A stretch of DNA of 64,000 nucleotides, taken from positions 248,001 to 312,000 of the forward strand of contig NZ_JAUAMB010000001.1 in the NCBI RefSeq assembly GCF_031010175.1, read 5' to 3'. The position numbers and the translations under genes are program-made. This DNA is from Halomonas sp. SpR1. GTDB lineage: Bacteria; Pseudomonadota; Gammaproteobacteria; Pseudomonadales; Halomonadaceae. How positions within the stretch are numbered: the stretch's first letter is position 1; each line of letters opens with the position of its first letter. The notes under the pieces are model-generated. The model ran no database searches, had not been told where the DNA came from, and saw nothing but the letters and a program-made list of their open reading frames with translations. Positions 1 through 8,146 of this stretch are shown piece by piece.

Positions 1-60
1 GCAGTGGCACTCACCACGCCTTCCTTTTAACAGCTGTTTTATAACCTTATGAGCCAAATT

Positions 61-237
61 ATGAAAATGCTAAGTGTGCTTTCAATCAGTACGTTACTGC
101 TTTTCTCGGGAGTTGCAATCGCTGAGAGAGGAGCGAGTGAAGAGAACAGAATGAATAATTCTGAATCGACCTTTGGCTACCAAAGCAGTGATTCCCCAGA
201 CTTCTCCCCCTCTGAATTGCCTATCAGAAATCCTTAA
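61..237 (+). CDS. small exported protein, unknown
   Basis: This 58-residue reading frame starts with a basic-hydrophobic segment (MKMLSVLSISTLLLFSGVAIA) that looks like a Sec signal peptide with cleavage after AIA. The rest is short, acidic and Ser/Asn/Pro-rich, with no cysteines and no recognisable domain. A start four codons earlier (ATG at 49) is also open, but the internal ATG followed by Lys is the more typical signal-peptide start. No strong Shine-Dalgarno sequence is visible. I do not recognise a family. A small periplasmic protein is the most that can be inferred, and chance coding is possible. Confidence 0.45.
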   Translation: MKMLSVLSISTLLLFSGVAIAERGASEENRMNNSESTFGYQSSDSPDFSPSELPIRNP

Positions 238-468
238 GTGGAATGGGTGGCCGCTAAACAGTGGCCACCCCAGCCCATGCTATTAGCCAGCCACTTGGGT
301 CGACAAAATGAGGGTATTCGCCTTGCGACTCAGTTTCATAGGAGCCAATCGCTGTACAAGTCTAATCGCCTTTGATTCCGGTCAATTCCAGCGGGCTGTA
401 ACATGCTATGGTTTAGCCACCTGATAGATCACAGGCACACACGCTCATCGTTACCAGAGAGGTATTCA

Positions 469-1956
469 GTGTTCTACGTCCGCGCTTTCGGCCAATCGTT
501 GCTACACGCCTTGAAGAACTTGTTGCCGATTGTGGTGGTCGTTGTGTTTTTCCAATTGGTGGTACTTCAACAAGCGCCTGAAAACACACTGAGCATGGCG
601 GTCGGTTTGTTAATCGTGGCGGTAGGCGTTGCGCTGTTTCTTCAAGGCCTTGAACTTAGCATTTTTCCGGTCGGCAAAAGCCTATCCAATCAATTTGCCA
701 AAAGAGGCTCGGTGCCCATTCTGCTGGCGTTTGGTTTTGCGATGGGATTTTCTGCGGTGGTCGCCGAGCCGGCGCTCATTGCGGTCGCTCAACAGGCCCA
801 GGATATTAGTGCGGGCAAAATCGATGCGCTTACTCTCCGCTTGCTGGTCGCCACCTCCGTCGGCGTGGTCATTGCGCTGGGGGTTTTCCGCATCATCATT
901 GGCTACCCTCTGCACTGGTTTATGATCATTGGCTATATCACGGTGGTCATTGTCACCTGGTTTGCCCCGGAAGAAATCATCGGCCTGGCCTATGACTCAG
1001 GGGGCGTTACCACCAACATTGTCACGGTTCCCCTGATTGCTGCCCTGGGGATTGGCTTGGCCGCGTCCATTCGTGGTCGAAACCCGCTGACCGACGGTTT
1101 TGGATTGGTGGCATTGGCCGTCATGGTGCCAATGATCACCGTGCAACTCTACGGCATTATCGTCTACAGCGGCGAAAGTTCAGACGATGTGCAGGTGCTG
1201 GCTCTACAGGATAAAGGTAACGCTATTTCCGGCGCGCTTAAAATGCTGTTGGAGCTGGCTGAGATGGTGCGAGACGTGCTGCCCATTATTCTGACTATTC
1301 TTTTTTTCCAATACATTGTGCTGCGGCGCGGACTCTCCAACCCTCGCAAAATAGTGTTTGGCTTTGTACTGGTCATTTTTGGCCTCTATGCCTTTGTGGT
1401 AGGCCTTAAAATGGGGCTTTTCCCGATCGGCACCAGTATGGCCGAACAACTAATCGAGCTGGAACGCTTCGGTTTTATTTATCTGTTCGCATTCATGATT
1501 GGATTTGCCACCACGATGGCCGAACCGGCGTTGCTGGCGGTGGGCAAGCAAGCAGAAGAAGCTGCTGCAGGGCGGATTAATGGCAACGCCATCCGTCTGC
1601 TGGTTGCCCTTGGCGTGGCCATTGGCATCAGCATTGGCGTGCACCGGATCATTGTGGGGGGCTCTATGCATTACTACATAATGGGCGGCTACATGATAGT
1701 GATCATCCTGACCGCACTAGCGCCTAAATACATCGTTGCCCTGGCTTATGACTTGGGGGGCGTCACTACGTCAGAAGTCACCGTGCCGCTGGTAACAGCA
1801 CTGGGCATTGGTTTAGCTGCCAATATTGAGGGCCGTAGCGTCCTGATTGACGGTTTCGGGCTGATTGCTTTCGCCTCTATTTTCCCTATTGTTACCGTTA
1901 TGACCTATGCCATTGTGATGCATTGGTGGACAAATCGCAGAGAGGTGCACTCATGA
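469..1956 (+). CDS. DUF1538 integral membrane protein (tandem repeat)
   Basis: This is a polytopic inner-membrane protein of the DUF1538 family, about 495 residues. It consists of two homologous halves (roughly 1-235 and 255-495). Each half carries an AEPAL motif and the signature YDxGGVTT followed by VTVPL, ALGIGLAA and a GR pair, which indicates an internal duplication as in many transporters. The GTG at 469 is chosen because AGAGAGG lies 6 bases upstream; an ATG at 403 is in frame but gives a hydrophilic leader without a ribosome site. The stop overlaps the ATG of the PII-like gene, so the two are translationally coupled. The substrate is unknown. Inference: a transporter or channel gated by the downstream PII-like and CBS proteins. 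Confidence 0.85.
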   Translation: MFYVRAFGQSLLHALKNLLPIVVVVVFFQLVVLQQAPENTLSMAVGLLIVAVGVALFLQGLELSIFPVGKSLSNQFAKRGSVPILLAFGFAMGFSAVVAEPALIAVAQQAQDISAGKIDALTLRLLVATSVGVVIALGVFRIIIGYPLHWFMIIGYITVVIVTWFAPEEIIGLAYDSGGVTTNIVTVPLIAALGIGLAASIRGRNPLTDGFGLVALAVMVPMITVQLYGIIVYSGESSDDVQVLALQDKGNAISGALKMLLELAEMVRDVLPIILTILFFQYIVLRRGLSNPRKIVFGFVLVIFGLYAFVVGLKMGLFPIGTSMAEQLIELERFGFIYLFAFMIGFATTMAEPALLAVGKQAEEAAAGRINGNAIRLLVALGVAIGISIGVHRIIVGGSMHYYIMGGYMIVIILTALAPKYIVALAYDLGGVTTSEVTVPLVTALGIGLAANIEGRSVLIDGFGLIAFASIFPIVTVMTYAIVMHWWTNRREVHS

Positions 1957-2303
1957 AGTTTTCCGTTCTCGTTGCCATTGTTCCGGAAGATCAGGAACAG
2001 GAATGCATCGATTCCGCCCGTGATCTTGGTGCCGGAGGCATTACGGTGATGACGGGTCGTGGCATCAGCAATACCGCCAAGAAAACCTTTTTCGGGCTTA
2101 CCTACGACGGTAGCCAGAGCGTTCTGGTGATGGTGCTTGAAAAAAGCCTGTCACTACAAATTCTGAAAGCCATCCAACAGTTGCTGATGCCCGAGGAAAA
2201 CGACTCTCAGGGGCTGGTGTTTACCTTTCCGCTAGAGCATCTCGGCGGCATTGATGTATCCCAGTTCCATAAATTTGAACAACACTTGAAAGAGAATATT
2301 TGA
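1953..2303 (+). CDS. P-II-like regulatory protein
   Basis: This is a 116-residue protein with the ferredoxin-like fold pattern of the nitrogen regulatory PII superfamily: an N-terminal strand MKFSVLVAIVP, the GAGGITVMTGRG segment where a PII T-loop begins, and a central strand SVLVMVLEK. It lacks the canonical uridylylation Tyr and RGSEY loop, so it is a divergent PII-like protein rather than GlnB/GlnK. The start overlaps the DUF1538 stop (ATGA), with GAGAGGTG as ribosome site. PII proteins typically bind adenine nucleotides and dock on a membrane partner; by analogy with GlnK-AmtB this one probably regulates the DUF1538 protein. That partnership is inferred from gene order only. Confidence 0.8.
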   Translation: MKFSVLVAIVPEDQEQECIDSARDLGAGGITVMTGRGISNTAKKTFFGLTYDGSQSVLVMVLEKSLSLQILKAIQQLLMPEENDSQGLVFTFPLEHLGGIDVSQFHKFEQHLKENI

Positions 2304-2312
2304 GGAGCTTCA

Positions 2313-2705
2313 ATGATGAAACTGGCCAAAGATGTGATGGTTAGCGAGGTGGCTTGTGTCTCTCCTTTTGCTAAACTTCGGGAAGCGCTAAGCTTGATGA
2401 AGAAGCACAGCGTAAAATCGTTGGTCGTTGAGAAACAGCATCCCAACGATGCCTATGGGCTTATTACTTACACTAATATTCTGAAAACAGTGGTCGCAGA
2501 GGAAGGTGATATCGACCTTCTTAACGTTTACGACGCCTGCGCCAAACCAGCGCTGTCGGTAGGCAAGAGCCTGTCAGTAAGGCAGGTAGCGGCTATGATG
2601 ACCGAACACCGGGTAAAGCGCATTTTGGTACTGGAAGACAACGATCTGCTAGGTTTTGTCACCATGGACGATATCATGGCGGTCTTACTGGAGCAGATAG
2701 AGTAG
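2313..2705 (+). CDS. CBS-pair domain protein
   Basis: This is a 130-residue stand-alone CBS pair. The first CBS motif covers about residues 1-58 (DVMVSEVACVSPFAKLREAL, then YGLITYTNIL) and the second about 65-130 (ALSVGKSLSVRQVAAMM, then LLGFVTMDDIMAVL). CBS pairs bind adenosyl ligands such as AMP, ATP or SAM and act as energy sensors. GAGGAGC precedes an ATGATG start, and the gap to the PII-like gene is only 9 bases, so this is the third gene of the same operon. Two nucleotide-sensing proteins behind one membrane protein suggest control of transport by energy state, which is inference. Confidence 0.85.
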   Translation: MMKLAKDVMVSEVACVSPFAKLREALSLMKKHSVKSLVVEKQHPNDAYGLITYTNILKTVVAEEGDIDLLNVYDACAKPALSVGKSLSVRQVAAMMTEHRVKRILVLEDNDLLGFVTMDDIMAVLLEQIE

Positions 2706-2730
2706 TCGCGAACTTAAATTAATCAGCCAC

Positions 2731-2793
2731 AAAAAAAGGCGCCGCTACCCGCATCGGGATCTTGAGATCTCCTGATACGGATAAAAGCGCCCA
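2731..2793 (-). terminator. rho-independent terminator of the ATP-grasp gene
   Basis: Read on the minus strand, a long imperfect hairpin starts with GGCGC, continues through TATCCGTATC pairing with GATGCGGGTA (including G-U pairs), has an inner GGAGATCT/AGATCC stem, closes with GCGCC and runs directly into seven Ts. It lies just downstream of the ATP-grasp stop. There is no T-tract on the plus side, so it probably does not terminate the DUF1538 operon. Confidence 0.75.
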
Positions 2794-2820
2794 TCGTTGA
2801 GCATGCCACGTTAATCAGCG

Positions 2821-4128
2821 TTAGACGTAAAAGTCCAGATCCTCTTGGGCTTTAAGCAGATCACGCATCTTGATGGGGTCGTCACCAAAGAAGAAGATCA
2901 GGCCCCAATGTGTCCCGAAGGCTGACCGATCAGGCACCGTCTCTTCTGCGGGTGCGACCAGTTCGTGTGACTCGAAGTACGGATGGTTGATCGTTTCTTC
3001 GGGCATTTCCAGTTTGCTGACCACACGACGGCGTGGATACACGCCAAAGCAGCCTGCATACCCCTTCGCATCGACAACTTCTTTGGGGAAGAAGGCAGCT
3101 ACTTCCTCTTTCGTGCTTTTCGGATCGAATACCAGCATTGACGCCTGATAGGCGTTAAATCCGTAGGCCTTCTCAATCAGCTCAAACGCTTTAAAGCCGG
3201 GTGGACGGTAGGCAACTTCACCAAAGTACATCTCGCCGTCAGCCGTCACGAAGTACTCGGGGTGAATCAAGCCGAATTGGATGTCGAAGGTTTTGATCAA
3301 TAACTCGATCTGCTTGGTAATCGCATTGCGCCAGCTTTCGAGTTCAGCAGTCGCGGGCACGAATACCGAGTAGCCTAACGTCACATATTCCGAGATGTTC
3401 AGAAACTGAATTTTTCCATCGTGTATCCAGGCCTCGACGGCAAACTCCCAGCCGCTCAAGTGGCTTTCCATCAGCAACGGATACTCTTCATCCGGAATGT
3501 TATCGATCTCTTCTATCGTGCGGATCATGCGGTGGCCGAGACAACCGGCCTTGTCGAACGCTTTGACGTGAATCGGGTCGTCCGGATCACCATCCAACTT
3601 GAGCAGCGTTTGATTGACGCGCTTCATAAAGCGGACGATGTCCTCTTTCTCGTGCGCCTCTTCGAATATCCCTACGCGGATACCGCCCAGCTGCGCACGG
3701 CGCTTCATCAACGCCTTGTCACGGAAAAGAATGGATTGACCGTACATGCGTGGGCTGTCGAGGAGAACGGAGTTGATGGCACCAGACCACTCAACGGTTT
3801 CTTCAAACAGTGGGATGGCGACGTCTACCCCTTCTTCCTTCAGCTTAACGGCGATCTCCATGGAGCGATCATTCAAGCGAATAAAGTCCCATGCAATAAA
3901 AGGTATATTGTTCGCTGTACAGAAATCTGCGGCCCACTCTGGAGCAACGACGATATAGCGGCGGTCAAATTTCTGTGCCGCCTTGATCGCGTTGACGCTC
4001 CAGCCCAGTAGAGCGATATAACCTTTATTGGGATCTTTCGGAGTCTCGGTGCCTTTGACCGAGTCCAATTCCGGATCACGCCAAGCCGCTACTGCTTCGG
4101 GTAATTGCTTTTCTGATGTTATCGACAT
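2821..4128 (-). CDS. ATP-grasp domain protein
   Basis: This 435-residue protein has the ATP-grasp layout. The N-terminal Rossmann-like segment (about residues 35-120) includes GYIALLGW. The middle contains FRDKALMKRRAQ, as in biotin-carboxylase-like ATP-grasp enzymes, then a nucleotide lid region. The C-terminal metal/ATP part is at about 290-330 (IQFGLIHPEYFVT, MYFGEVAYRPPG), where an acidic pair is expected to bind Mg2+. Such enzymes ligate a carboxylate to an amine or thiol through an acylphosphate; the substrate cannot be read here. A strong AAGGAGGA site precedes the ATG. The gene is monocistronic, with its own terminator and a long upstream region. It could make a peptide-like or amino-acid-derived compound. 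Confidence 0.8.
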   Translation of the reverse strand: MSITSEKQLPEAVAAWRDPELDSVKGTETPKDPNKGYIALLGWSVNAIKAAQKFDRRYIVVAPEWAADFCTANNIPFIAWDFIRLNDRSMEIAVKLKEEGVDVAIPLFEETVEWSGAINSVLLDSPRMYGQSILFRDKALMKRRAQLGGIRVGIFEEAHEKEDIVRFMKRVNQTLLKLDGDPDDPIHVKAFDKAGCLGHRMIRTIEEIDNIPDEEYPLLMESHLSGWEFAVEAWIHDGKIQFLNISEYVTLGYSVFVPATAELESWRNAITKQIELLIKTFDIQFGLIHPEYFVTADGEMYFGEVAYRPPGFKAFELIEKAYGFNAYQASMLVFDPKSTKEEVAAFFPKEVVDAKGYAGCFGVYPRRRVVSKLEMPEETINHPYFESHELVAPAEETVPDRSAFGTHWGLIFFFGDDPIKMRDLLKAQEDLDFYV

Positions 4129-4566
4129 TCGATGTCCTCCTTGCTGGTCGACCCAAATTAACTGGGCTTAGATTGGAGCGCACCAAGTGAGCTGAGCCGC
4201 AGTCAGTTGTGTTCAGGAGCGATTGAGCAAGCCAGCATTAGAAAAGTTTTTAGCGCACCCGTGTAACTAAGCTAGTCGATCCGGTTACATATGGCAATTA
4301 AACTGTAGAATTTCTGTGAAATTGTTGTAGAAGTTATCTCATTGATAGATTGGGGTAATTTCTAAAGCGCTATTGAGACAGCTACTGGCGACGGGCCTAT
4401 TAAGCTTCTGCCCAGCCTACAAATTCTGCAGTATCAATACCTGCAAGATTAAATAGTGATTCACAGTCAGGCAGTAGCCTGCTGTTGCCAAACGGGTGCT
4501 TAGCGTCCCAACCTCGGTTACTCTACACTTCTGTTTGCGTTTCATGACTGAAGGATAGCCGTATCT
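4129..4566. other. 438-bp intergenic region between divergent genes
   Basis: This gap separates the minus-strand ATP-grasp gene from the plus-strand membrane/coiled-coil gene. It holds the ribosome site AAGGAGGA of the ATP-grasp gene at its left edge and GAAGGAT of the right-hand gene at its right edge. The middle is AT-rich and must contain both promoters, but I see no clear -35/-10 pair, riboswitch, tRNA or coding frame. Confidence 0.6.
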
Positions 4567-5508
4567 ATGTTGGGATTCCTGCAGGGATTTTCCTATGGCC
4601 TGTTTATGACCTGCCTGCCCTGGCTGCTGGTCGGCCTGTTCAATCCTGGCCTGGCGGTTCCGTTGATGACACCCAGTCGCCTCCAGGTGATCGCACGCTA
4701 CTGTTTGGTAGTCCCTTCCATCAGTATGCTGCTGTGGCTGACATCCCTGTGGGGTGGATTCAGCCCTAGTCTGTTTGGTTGGCTCACAGGCCTTGTCGCC
4801 ATTCCTGTAGCACTTCCCGCCGAGCGAACACTACGCGGCTGGCTGGATCGCCGTCGCGAGCGTCGCCATGAGGCTCAACGAGCGGCTGAAGCACAGCGGC
4901 GCCGTGCCCAAGAGGAACGCAGTGCCTTTGAAGCGGGAGTGCGGGTGCTCGATCCCACAAGGCCACCCGAGGGAGCCAGCGATCTAGTATTTGCCATGTG
5001 CCGGGCCAAGCAGCGCCTACTCGACGTGCAGCGCCCCGATCTAGCCATCCTCACAGACCGCCTTTACAGCCGTTACCACCATGTGATGGATGTGCTGGGT
5101 GACCGCTTCCACACCGGTGAGCTGGCCTTCGAGCGTTCTCAAGGCCTCGTCACTCAAGTTTGCTTTGGCGCGGTAGATACGTTGACAACCATGGCCTCAC
5201 AAGCACGCGGGGTGGTTAGTGTGGATGGCAACTACGTGAGAAATCGGCTGGAGCGGGAGGGCAAACGGTTAAGCGATGAGGAGCGAGCCGCACTGGTACG
5301 ACGCCTTGATCTGCTCGTGGAGACCGAACATAGCTTGAATAAACTCTCTGCCCGAATCGAGTCTGCACTGACCGTCCTTGACGATACCGCTGTTTCCATG
5401 GCGCGTATCGAGACGGCCCGACCCCAGGCGTCGGTTACCACAGAAAAAGCACTGGAGGATCTGCGCCTCTTTGTAGAAGGTGCTGATCGTTATGCCCGCA
5501 AGGATTAA
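4567..5508 (+). CDS. membrane/coiled-coil partner of TelA
   Basis: This 313-residue protein has two hydrophobic segments near the N-terminus (about residues 8-28 and 46-85), then a highly basic/Glu-rich helix (RRERRHEAQRAAEAQRRRAQ) and a long helical cytoplasmic region ending in RYARKD. No enzymatic motif is visible. It precedes telA by about 100 bases on the same strand. A similar protein-TelA pairing recurs in proteobacteria; annotations there are often misleading, such as a cobyrinic acid synthase name. It is probably a membrane-anchored scaffold working with TelA in envelope or toxic-anion stress. GAAGGAT precedes the ATG. Function is not established. Confidence 0.65.
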   Translation: MLGFLQGFSYGLFMTCLPWLLVGLFNPGLAVPLMTPSRLQVIARYCLVVPSISMLLWLTSLWGGFSPSLFGWLTGLVAIPVALPAERTLRGWLDRRRERRHEAQRAAEAQRRRAQEERSAFEAGVRVLDPTRPPEGASDLVFAMCRAKQRLLDVQRPDLAILTDRLYSRYHHVMDVLGDRFHTGELAFERSQGLVTQVCFGAVDTLTTMASQARGVVSVDGNYVRNRLEREGKRLSDEERAALVRRLDLLVETEHSLNKLSARIESALTVLDDTAVSMARIETARPQASVTTEKALEDLRLFVEGADRYARKD

Positions 5509-5610
5509 GCCGACATTCATTGTTACCATGTTGTCTTTTCTATATTTTTCTTTAATCATTTTTTGATAGCGCTTTTTTAATAGCTCATTTCAATAGCTCG
5601 GGAGATCTCT

Positions 5611-6822
5611 ATGGCTCAGCAATCTGATGACAAACGTCGCCTGTCCCTGCCGCCGGTAGACGAGATCGCTGGTCAGTTGGAATCCAGTCACTTCGATGCT
5701 AGCCAAGCCGATCCAGCCGCCCCTGATGAACGTGATATAGATCCTGAGCTTGAGGCCATGGCCGACCGCTTTGTCGAGGATATTCTTGCCGAGGATGACG
5801 AGGAGTCTGTGGTTCGCCAGCGTCGTGCCGTGGACGAGATGGGGCTTGAATTGCAACAGCAGGCAGCCCATCGCAGTGCCATGCTACAGACACCGTTGCG
5901 CAAACTGGCCCACCAGGGTGACGAAGGCGGGCCGGTCGCCAAAGCGCTGACCGACCTGCGCGGGCGTATGGAAGGACTCGATCCCGCGCGTCACCGCTTG
6001 GCCCCGACCACGTTGGATCGTGTTCTGGCGGTCATTCCCGGCCTCGACAATCGCCTGCAACGTTACTTTCGCAAGTTCGAGAATGCCCAGCAAGCGCTGG
6101 ACGCGATCATAGAGGATCTGGAAAGCGGCCGCGACATGCTGCATCGTGACAACCTCACCTTGAACGATGACCAGCAGGCGTTAACTAAAATCCTAGCTGA
6201 GCTGAACCGCCAAATTGCCCTGGGTCGCATAATCGATCGCCGCCTGCATGACGAGATCGTCGCTCGCGATAGTGATGATCCGCGGCGTCACTTCCTAGAG
6301 GAGGAGTTGCTCTTTCCACTACGTCAGCGCATCGTCGATCTACAGCAGCAACTGGCAGTAAGTCAGCAAGGTGTGCTGGCGCTAGAAGTGATCATTCGCA
6401 ACAACCGGGAGTTGATGCGCGGTGTGGACAGGGCGATTAACGTTACCGTCTCGGCGCTCACCGTCGCAGTAACCGTGGCGATGGCGATGGCGAATCAGCG
6501 CCTGGTGCTGGATCGCATCGAAGCTCTCAACAACACCACAGCGCAGATGATTGGCGGAACCGCCAAGGCGCTGCGTCAGCAAGGCGTGGATATCCAGAAG
6601 CGAGCCTCCTCAGCAATGCTCGACATGCAAGTGCTTGAGGAGGCCTTCAGCGAGGTAATGGGCGCCATTGACGATCTATCCAGCTATCGGCAAGCAGCCC
6701 TGCCCCGCCTGGATGAGCAGATCAACCGTCTGGCGACCCTGGCTAAGCAGGGGAATGCCTCCATTGAGCGTCTTCAAGAAGGTAATAAGTCGCAACCTCA
6801 GGAGGGTCGCGACCCCAGCTAA
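5611..6822 (+). CDS. telA: TelA/KlaA family toxic-anion resistance protein
   Basis: This 403-residue soluble, almost entirely helical protein matches TelA (toxic anion resistance). It has an acidic N-terminus, then RGRMEGLDPARHRL, a long heptad-rich core with LERALE-like turns (DDQQALTKILAELNRQIALG), and the conserved C-terminal part RGVDRAINVTVSALTVAVTVAMA followed by QAALPRLDEQI. TelA homologues are linked to tellurite and colicin/antibiotic tolerance, with an undefined biochemical mechanism. It follows the membrane/coiled-coil gene and is probably co-expressed with it. No terD-type tellurium genes are nearby, so a general envelope-stress role is as likely as tellurite resistance. Confidence 0.85.
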   Translation: MAQQSDDKRRLSLPPVDEIAGQLESSHFDASQADPAAPDERDIDPELEAMADRFVEDILAEDDEESVVRQRRAVDEMGLELQQQAAHRSAMLQTPLRKLAHQGDEGGPVAKALTDLRGRMEGLDPARHRLAPTTLDRVLAVIPGLDNRLQRYFRKFENAQQALDAIIEDLESGRDMLHRDNLTLNDDQQALTKILAELNRQIALGRIIDRRLHDEIVARDSDDPRRHFLEEELLFPLRQRIVDLQQQLAVSQQGVLALEVIIRNNRELMRGVDRAINVTVSALTVAVTVAMAMANQRLVLDRIEALNNTTAQMIGGTAKALRQQGVDIQKRASSAMLDMQVLEEAFSEVMGAIDDLSSYRQAALPRLDEQINRLATLAKQGNASIERLQEGNKSQPQEGRDPS

Positions 6823-6836
6823 TTATTTTAGCTTTT
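6817..6836 (+). terminator. possible weak terminator of telA
   Basis: AGCTAA and TTAGCT form a 6-bp stem around a 5-base loop, followed by a short T run. The stem overlaps the telA stop codon. It sits between converging genes. The stem is short and AT-rich, so this is a weak candidate. Confidence 0.35.
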
Positions 6837-6877
6837 CCTAGTGAAGCACATGGTTAGCGGAATAAGGCAGCTGATAG

Positions 6878-7165
6878 CTATCTGAAACGATTAGAGGCGT
6901 CTCGGAAGGCTTTGCGCATTAGCTCCCAAGACTCTTCCATGCCTTGACGGACCGTCTCCCAGGCCGCCTCGCTGGCATGCTGAAGCTCGTCAAGCCTTTG
7001 CTGAGTTTCCGCCTGCCGTTTTTTGAGCCGCTCGATGTCCTCTTGGTACTTCACCCTCGCCTCGTCACTCGCCTGACGCGCCTTGGCAGTCAGCTTATCG
7101 ATATCAGCATTCCACTCGTCAAGCCTAGCTTTCATTTCCTCAACAAACTCATCGCGTTGCCGCAT
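6878..7165 (-). CDS. sll1863-type stress coiled-coil protein
   Basis: This 95-residue protein is almost a single amphipathic helix: it opens MRQRDEFVEEMKARLDEWN, continues with DKLTAKARQASDEARVKYQ and ends with AWETVRQGMEESWELM and FRDASNRFR. This matches the small coiled-coil proteins named after cyanobacterial sll1863, which are stress-induced. Tryptophans near the C-terminus recur in that family. GAGGAGA precedes the ATG. It is monocistronic and convergent with telA. It probably acts as a soluble stress protein; no biochemical function is known to me. Confidence 0.75.
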   Translation of the reverse strand: MRQRDEFVEEMKARLDEWNADIDKLTAKARQASDEARVKYQEDIERLKKRQAETQQRLDELQHASEAAWETVRQGMEESWELMRKAFRDASNRFR

Positions 7166-7305
7166 GGCGTTCTCTCCTCATGGTAACGGATATGGCTGAC
7201 TGGATATGAATTTCCGTCTACCAAGATTAGCTGGAAATCTCATCGAGTTCATGGTGTTAAATTTAGAGGAAAGGTCAAAATTTCAGCATAAAACAATTCA
7301 GAGAA

Positions 7306-7329
7306 GGCATGTGGCAGTTGCCGCATGCC
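7306..7329 (-). terminator. inverted repeat downstream of the zinc-ribbon gene
   Basis: GGCATGTGGCA and TGCCGCATGCC form an 11-bp stem with one wobble pair. It lies about 60 bases past the stop of the minus-strand zinc-ribbon gene. No long T-tract follows, so it may be a weak terminator, a 3-prime stabilising hairpin or a protein site. Confidence 0.35.
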
Positions 7330-7386
7330 TCAGATATTAATTAAACTTGTTTATTTGACGGGAATCATCGGGCTGCTAACTACGTC

Positions 7387-7605
7387 CTACGTTTTTTTAC
7401 CGGTAATTCCATCAGTCACCTTTCGCAGGCCCTTTTCAACGAGATGCTCATCCTCGTTCTCTGCGTCAACGTCAAACGTAGAGTGAGAGTCACGCTCGAT
7501 TAGCTCAGCACCGCAAGCATCGCATTTGGGGTTTTCATCTGGGGCTTCATTAACGGTGGGTTTGTATTCCTTACCGCATTGTGCGCACTTATCGACATAC
7601 TTCAT
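7387..7605 (-). CDS. small zinc-ribbon protein
   Basis: This is a 72-residue protein with a rubredoxin-like zinc knuckle: CxxC at residues 7-10 (KCAQCGKEY) and CxxC at 28-31 (KCDACGAEL). An acidic tail (VDAENEDEH) and a short basic C-terminus (TGITGKKT) follow. The ATG at 7605 is chosen over upstream starts because AAAAGGAGA lies directly ahead. It probably binds one Zn2+ ion. No catalytic part is present, so it is likely a small adaptor or stress protein. Neighbours give no clear clue. Confidence 0.7.
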   Translation of the reverse strand: MKYVDKCAQCGKEYKPTVNEAPDENPKCDACGAELIERDSHSTFDVDAENEDEHLVEKGLRKVTDGITGKKT

Positions 7606-7802
7606 GGCAGATCTCCTTTTGCCGTACCCAACCCTATTGAGCTGCGAACAGAGGAATAGGTTCCATAAGCACACGGTGAAATGATGACGAGGACAACTAC
7701 TACCCTGAAACGAAACTGGTCAGAAACGCCCAATCGCCCCGCCAAAATCTATCTCCTCTCTATCTGTCTAGTACAACCTCAGAAAATTTGCATTTGCCAC
7801 GG

Positions 7803-7819
7803 GTGCGTCATTGACGCAC
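7803..7819. promoter_or_regulatory. palindromic operator candidate for higBA
   Basis: GTGCGTCA-T-TGACGCAC is a perfect 8+8 palindrome with a one-base centre. It lies 10 bases upstream of the toxin ATG, where type II antitoxins with HTH domains usually bind to repress their own operon. Confidence 0.6.
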
Positions 7820-7828
7820 AATAGACAC

Positions 7829-8146
7829 ATGTACACGATCGCCGAAACAGATATCTTTAAAGCCAGCGCCGATTCACTTTGGAGTGAAGCTGAAAGAACA
7901 GCCTTCTTCGAGTGGTTAGCCATAAACCTCGAAGCTGGTGATGTTATCCCAGGATCAGGTGGGTGTCGAAAGATGCGTTGGAAGCTGCAGGGTAAAGGCA
8001 AAAGCGGCGGCGTACGTGTCATTTATTACAACTGCTTACCGGATGGAAAGATTTGGCTGTTAGTGATATATGCTAAATCAGTACGTGGGAATATCCCCTC
8101 TCACATCCTCAAGCAGATTAAAGAGGAGATTGAAGATGCAAACTGA
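7829..8146 (+). CDS. RelE/HigB-type toxin
   Basis: This 105-residue protein has the RelE/HigB ribonuclease layout: an N-terminal helix (FKASADSLWSEAERTAFFEWL), then GDVIPGSGGCRKMRWKLQGKGKSGGVRVIYY, then a beta strand IWLLVIYAKSVRGNI and a C-terminal helix. The basic Arg/Lys residues in KMRWK and VRVIYY are those expected to contact mRNA. An upstream in-frame TTG lies inside the palindrome, so the ATG at 7829 is preferred. The antitoxin ATG overlaps its last codons. This toxin-first order is typical of HigBA-type modules. It should cleave mRNA on ribosomes when unbound; target specificity is unknown. Confidence 0.85.
   Translation: MYTIAETDIFKASADSLWSEAERTAFFEWLAINLEAGDVIPGSGGCRKMRWKLQGKGKSGGVRVIYYNCLPDGKIWLLVIYAKSVRGNIPSHILKQIKEEIEDAN

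Noticed and set aside
3421..4011. 196-codon frame opposite the ATP-grasp gene
   Set aside because: Codon composition mirrors the real gene. No domain, start signal or neighbour supports it.
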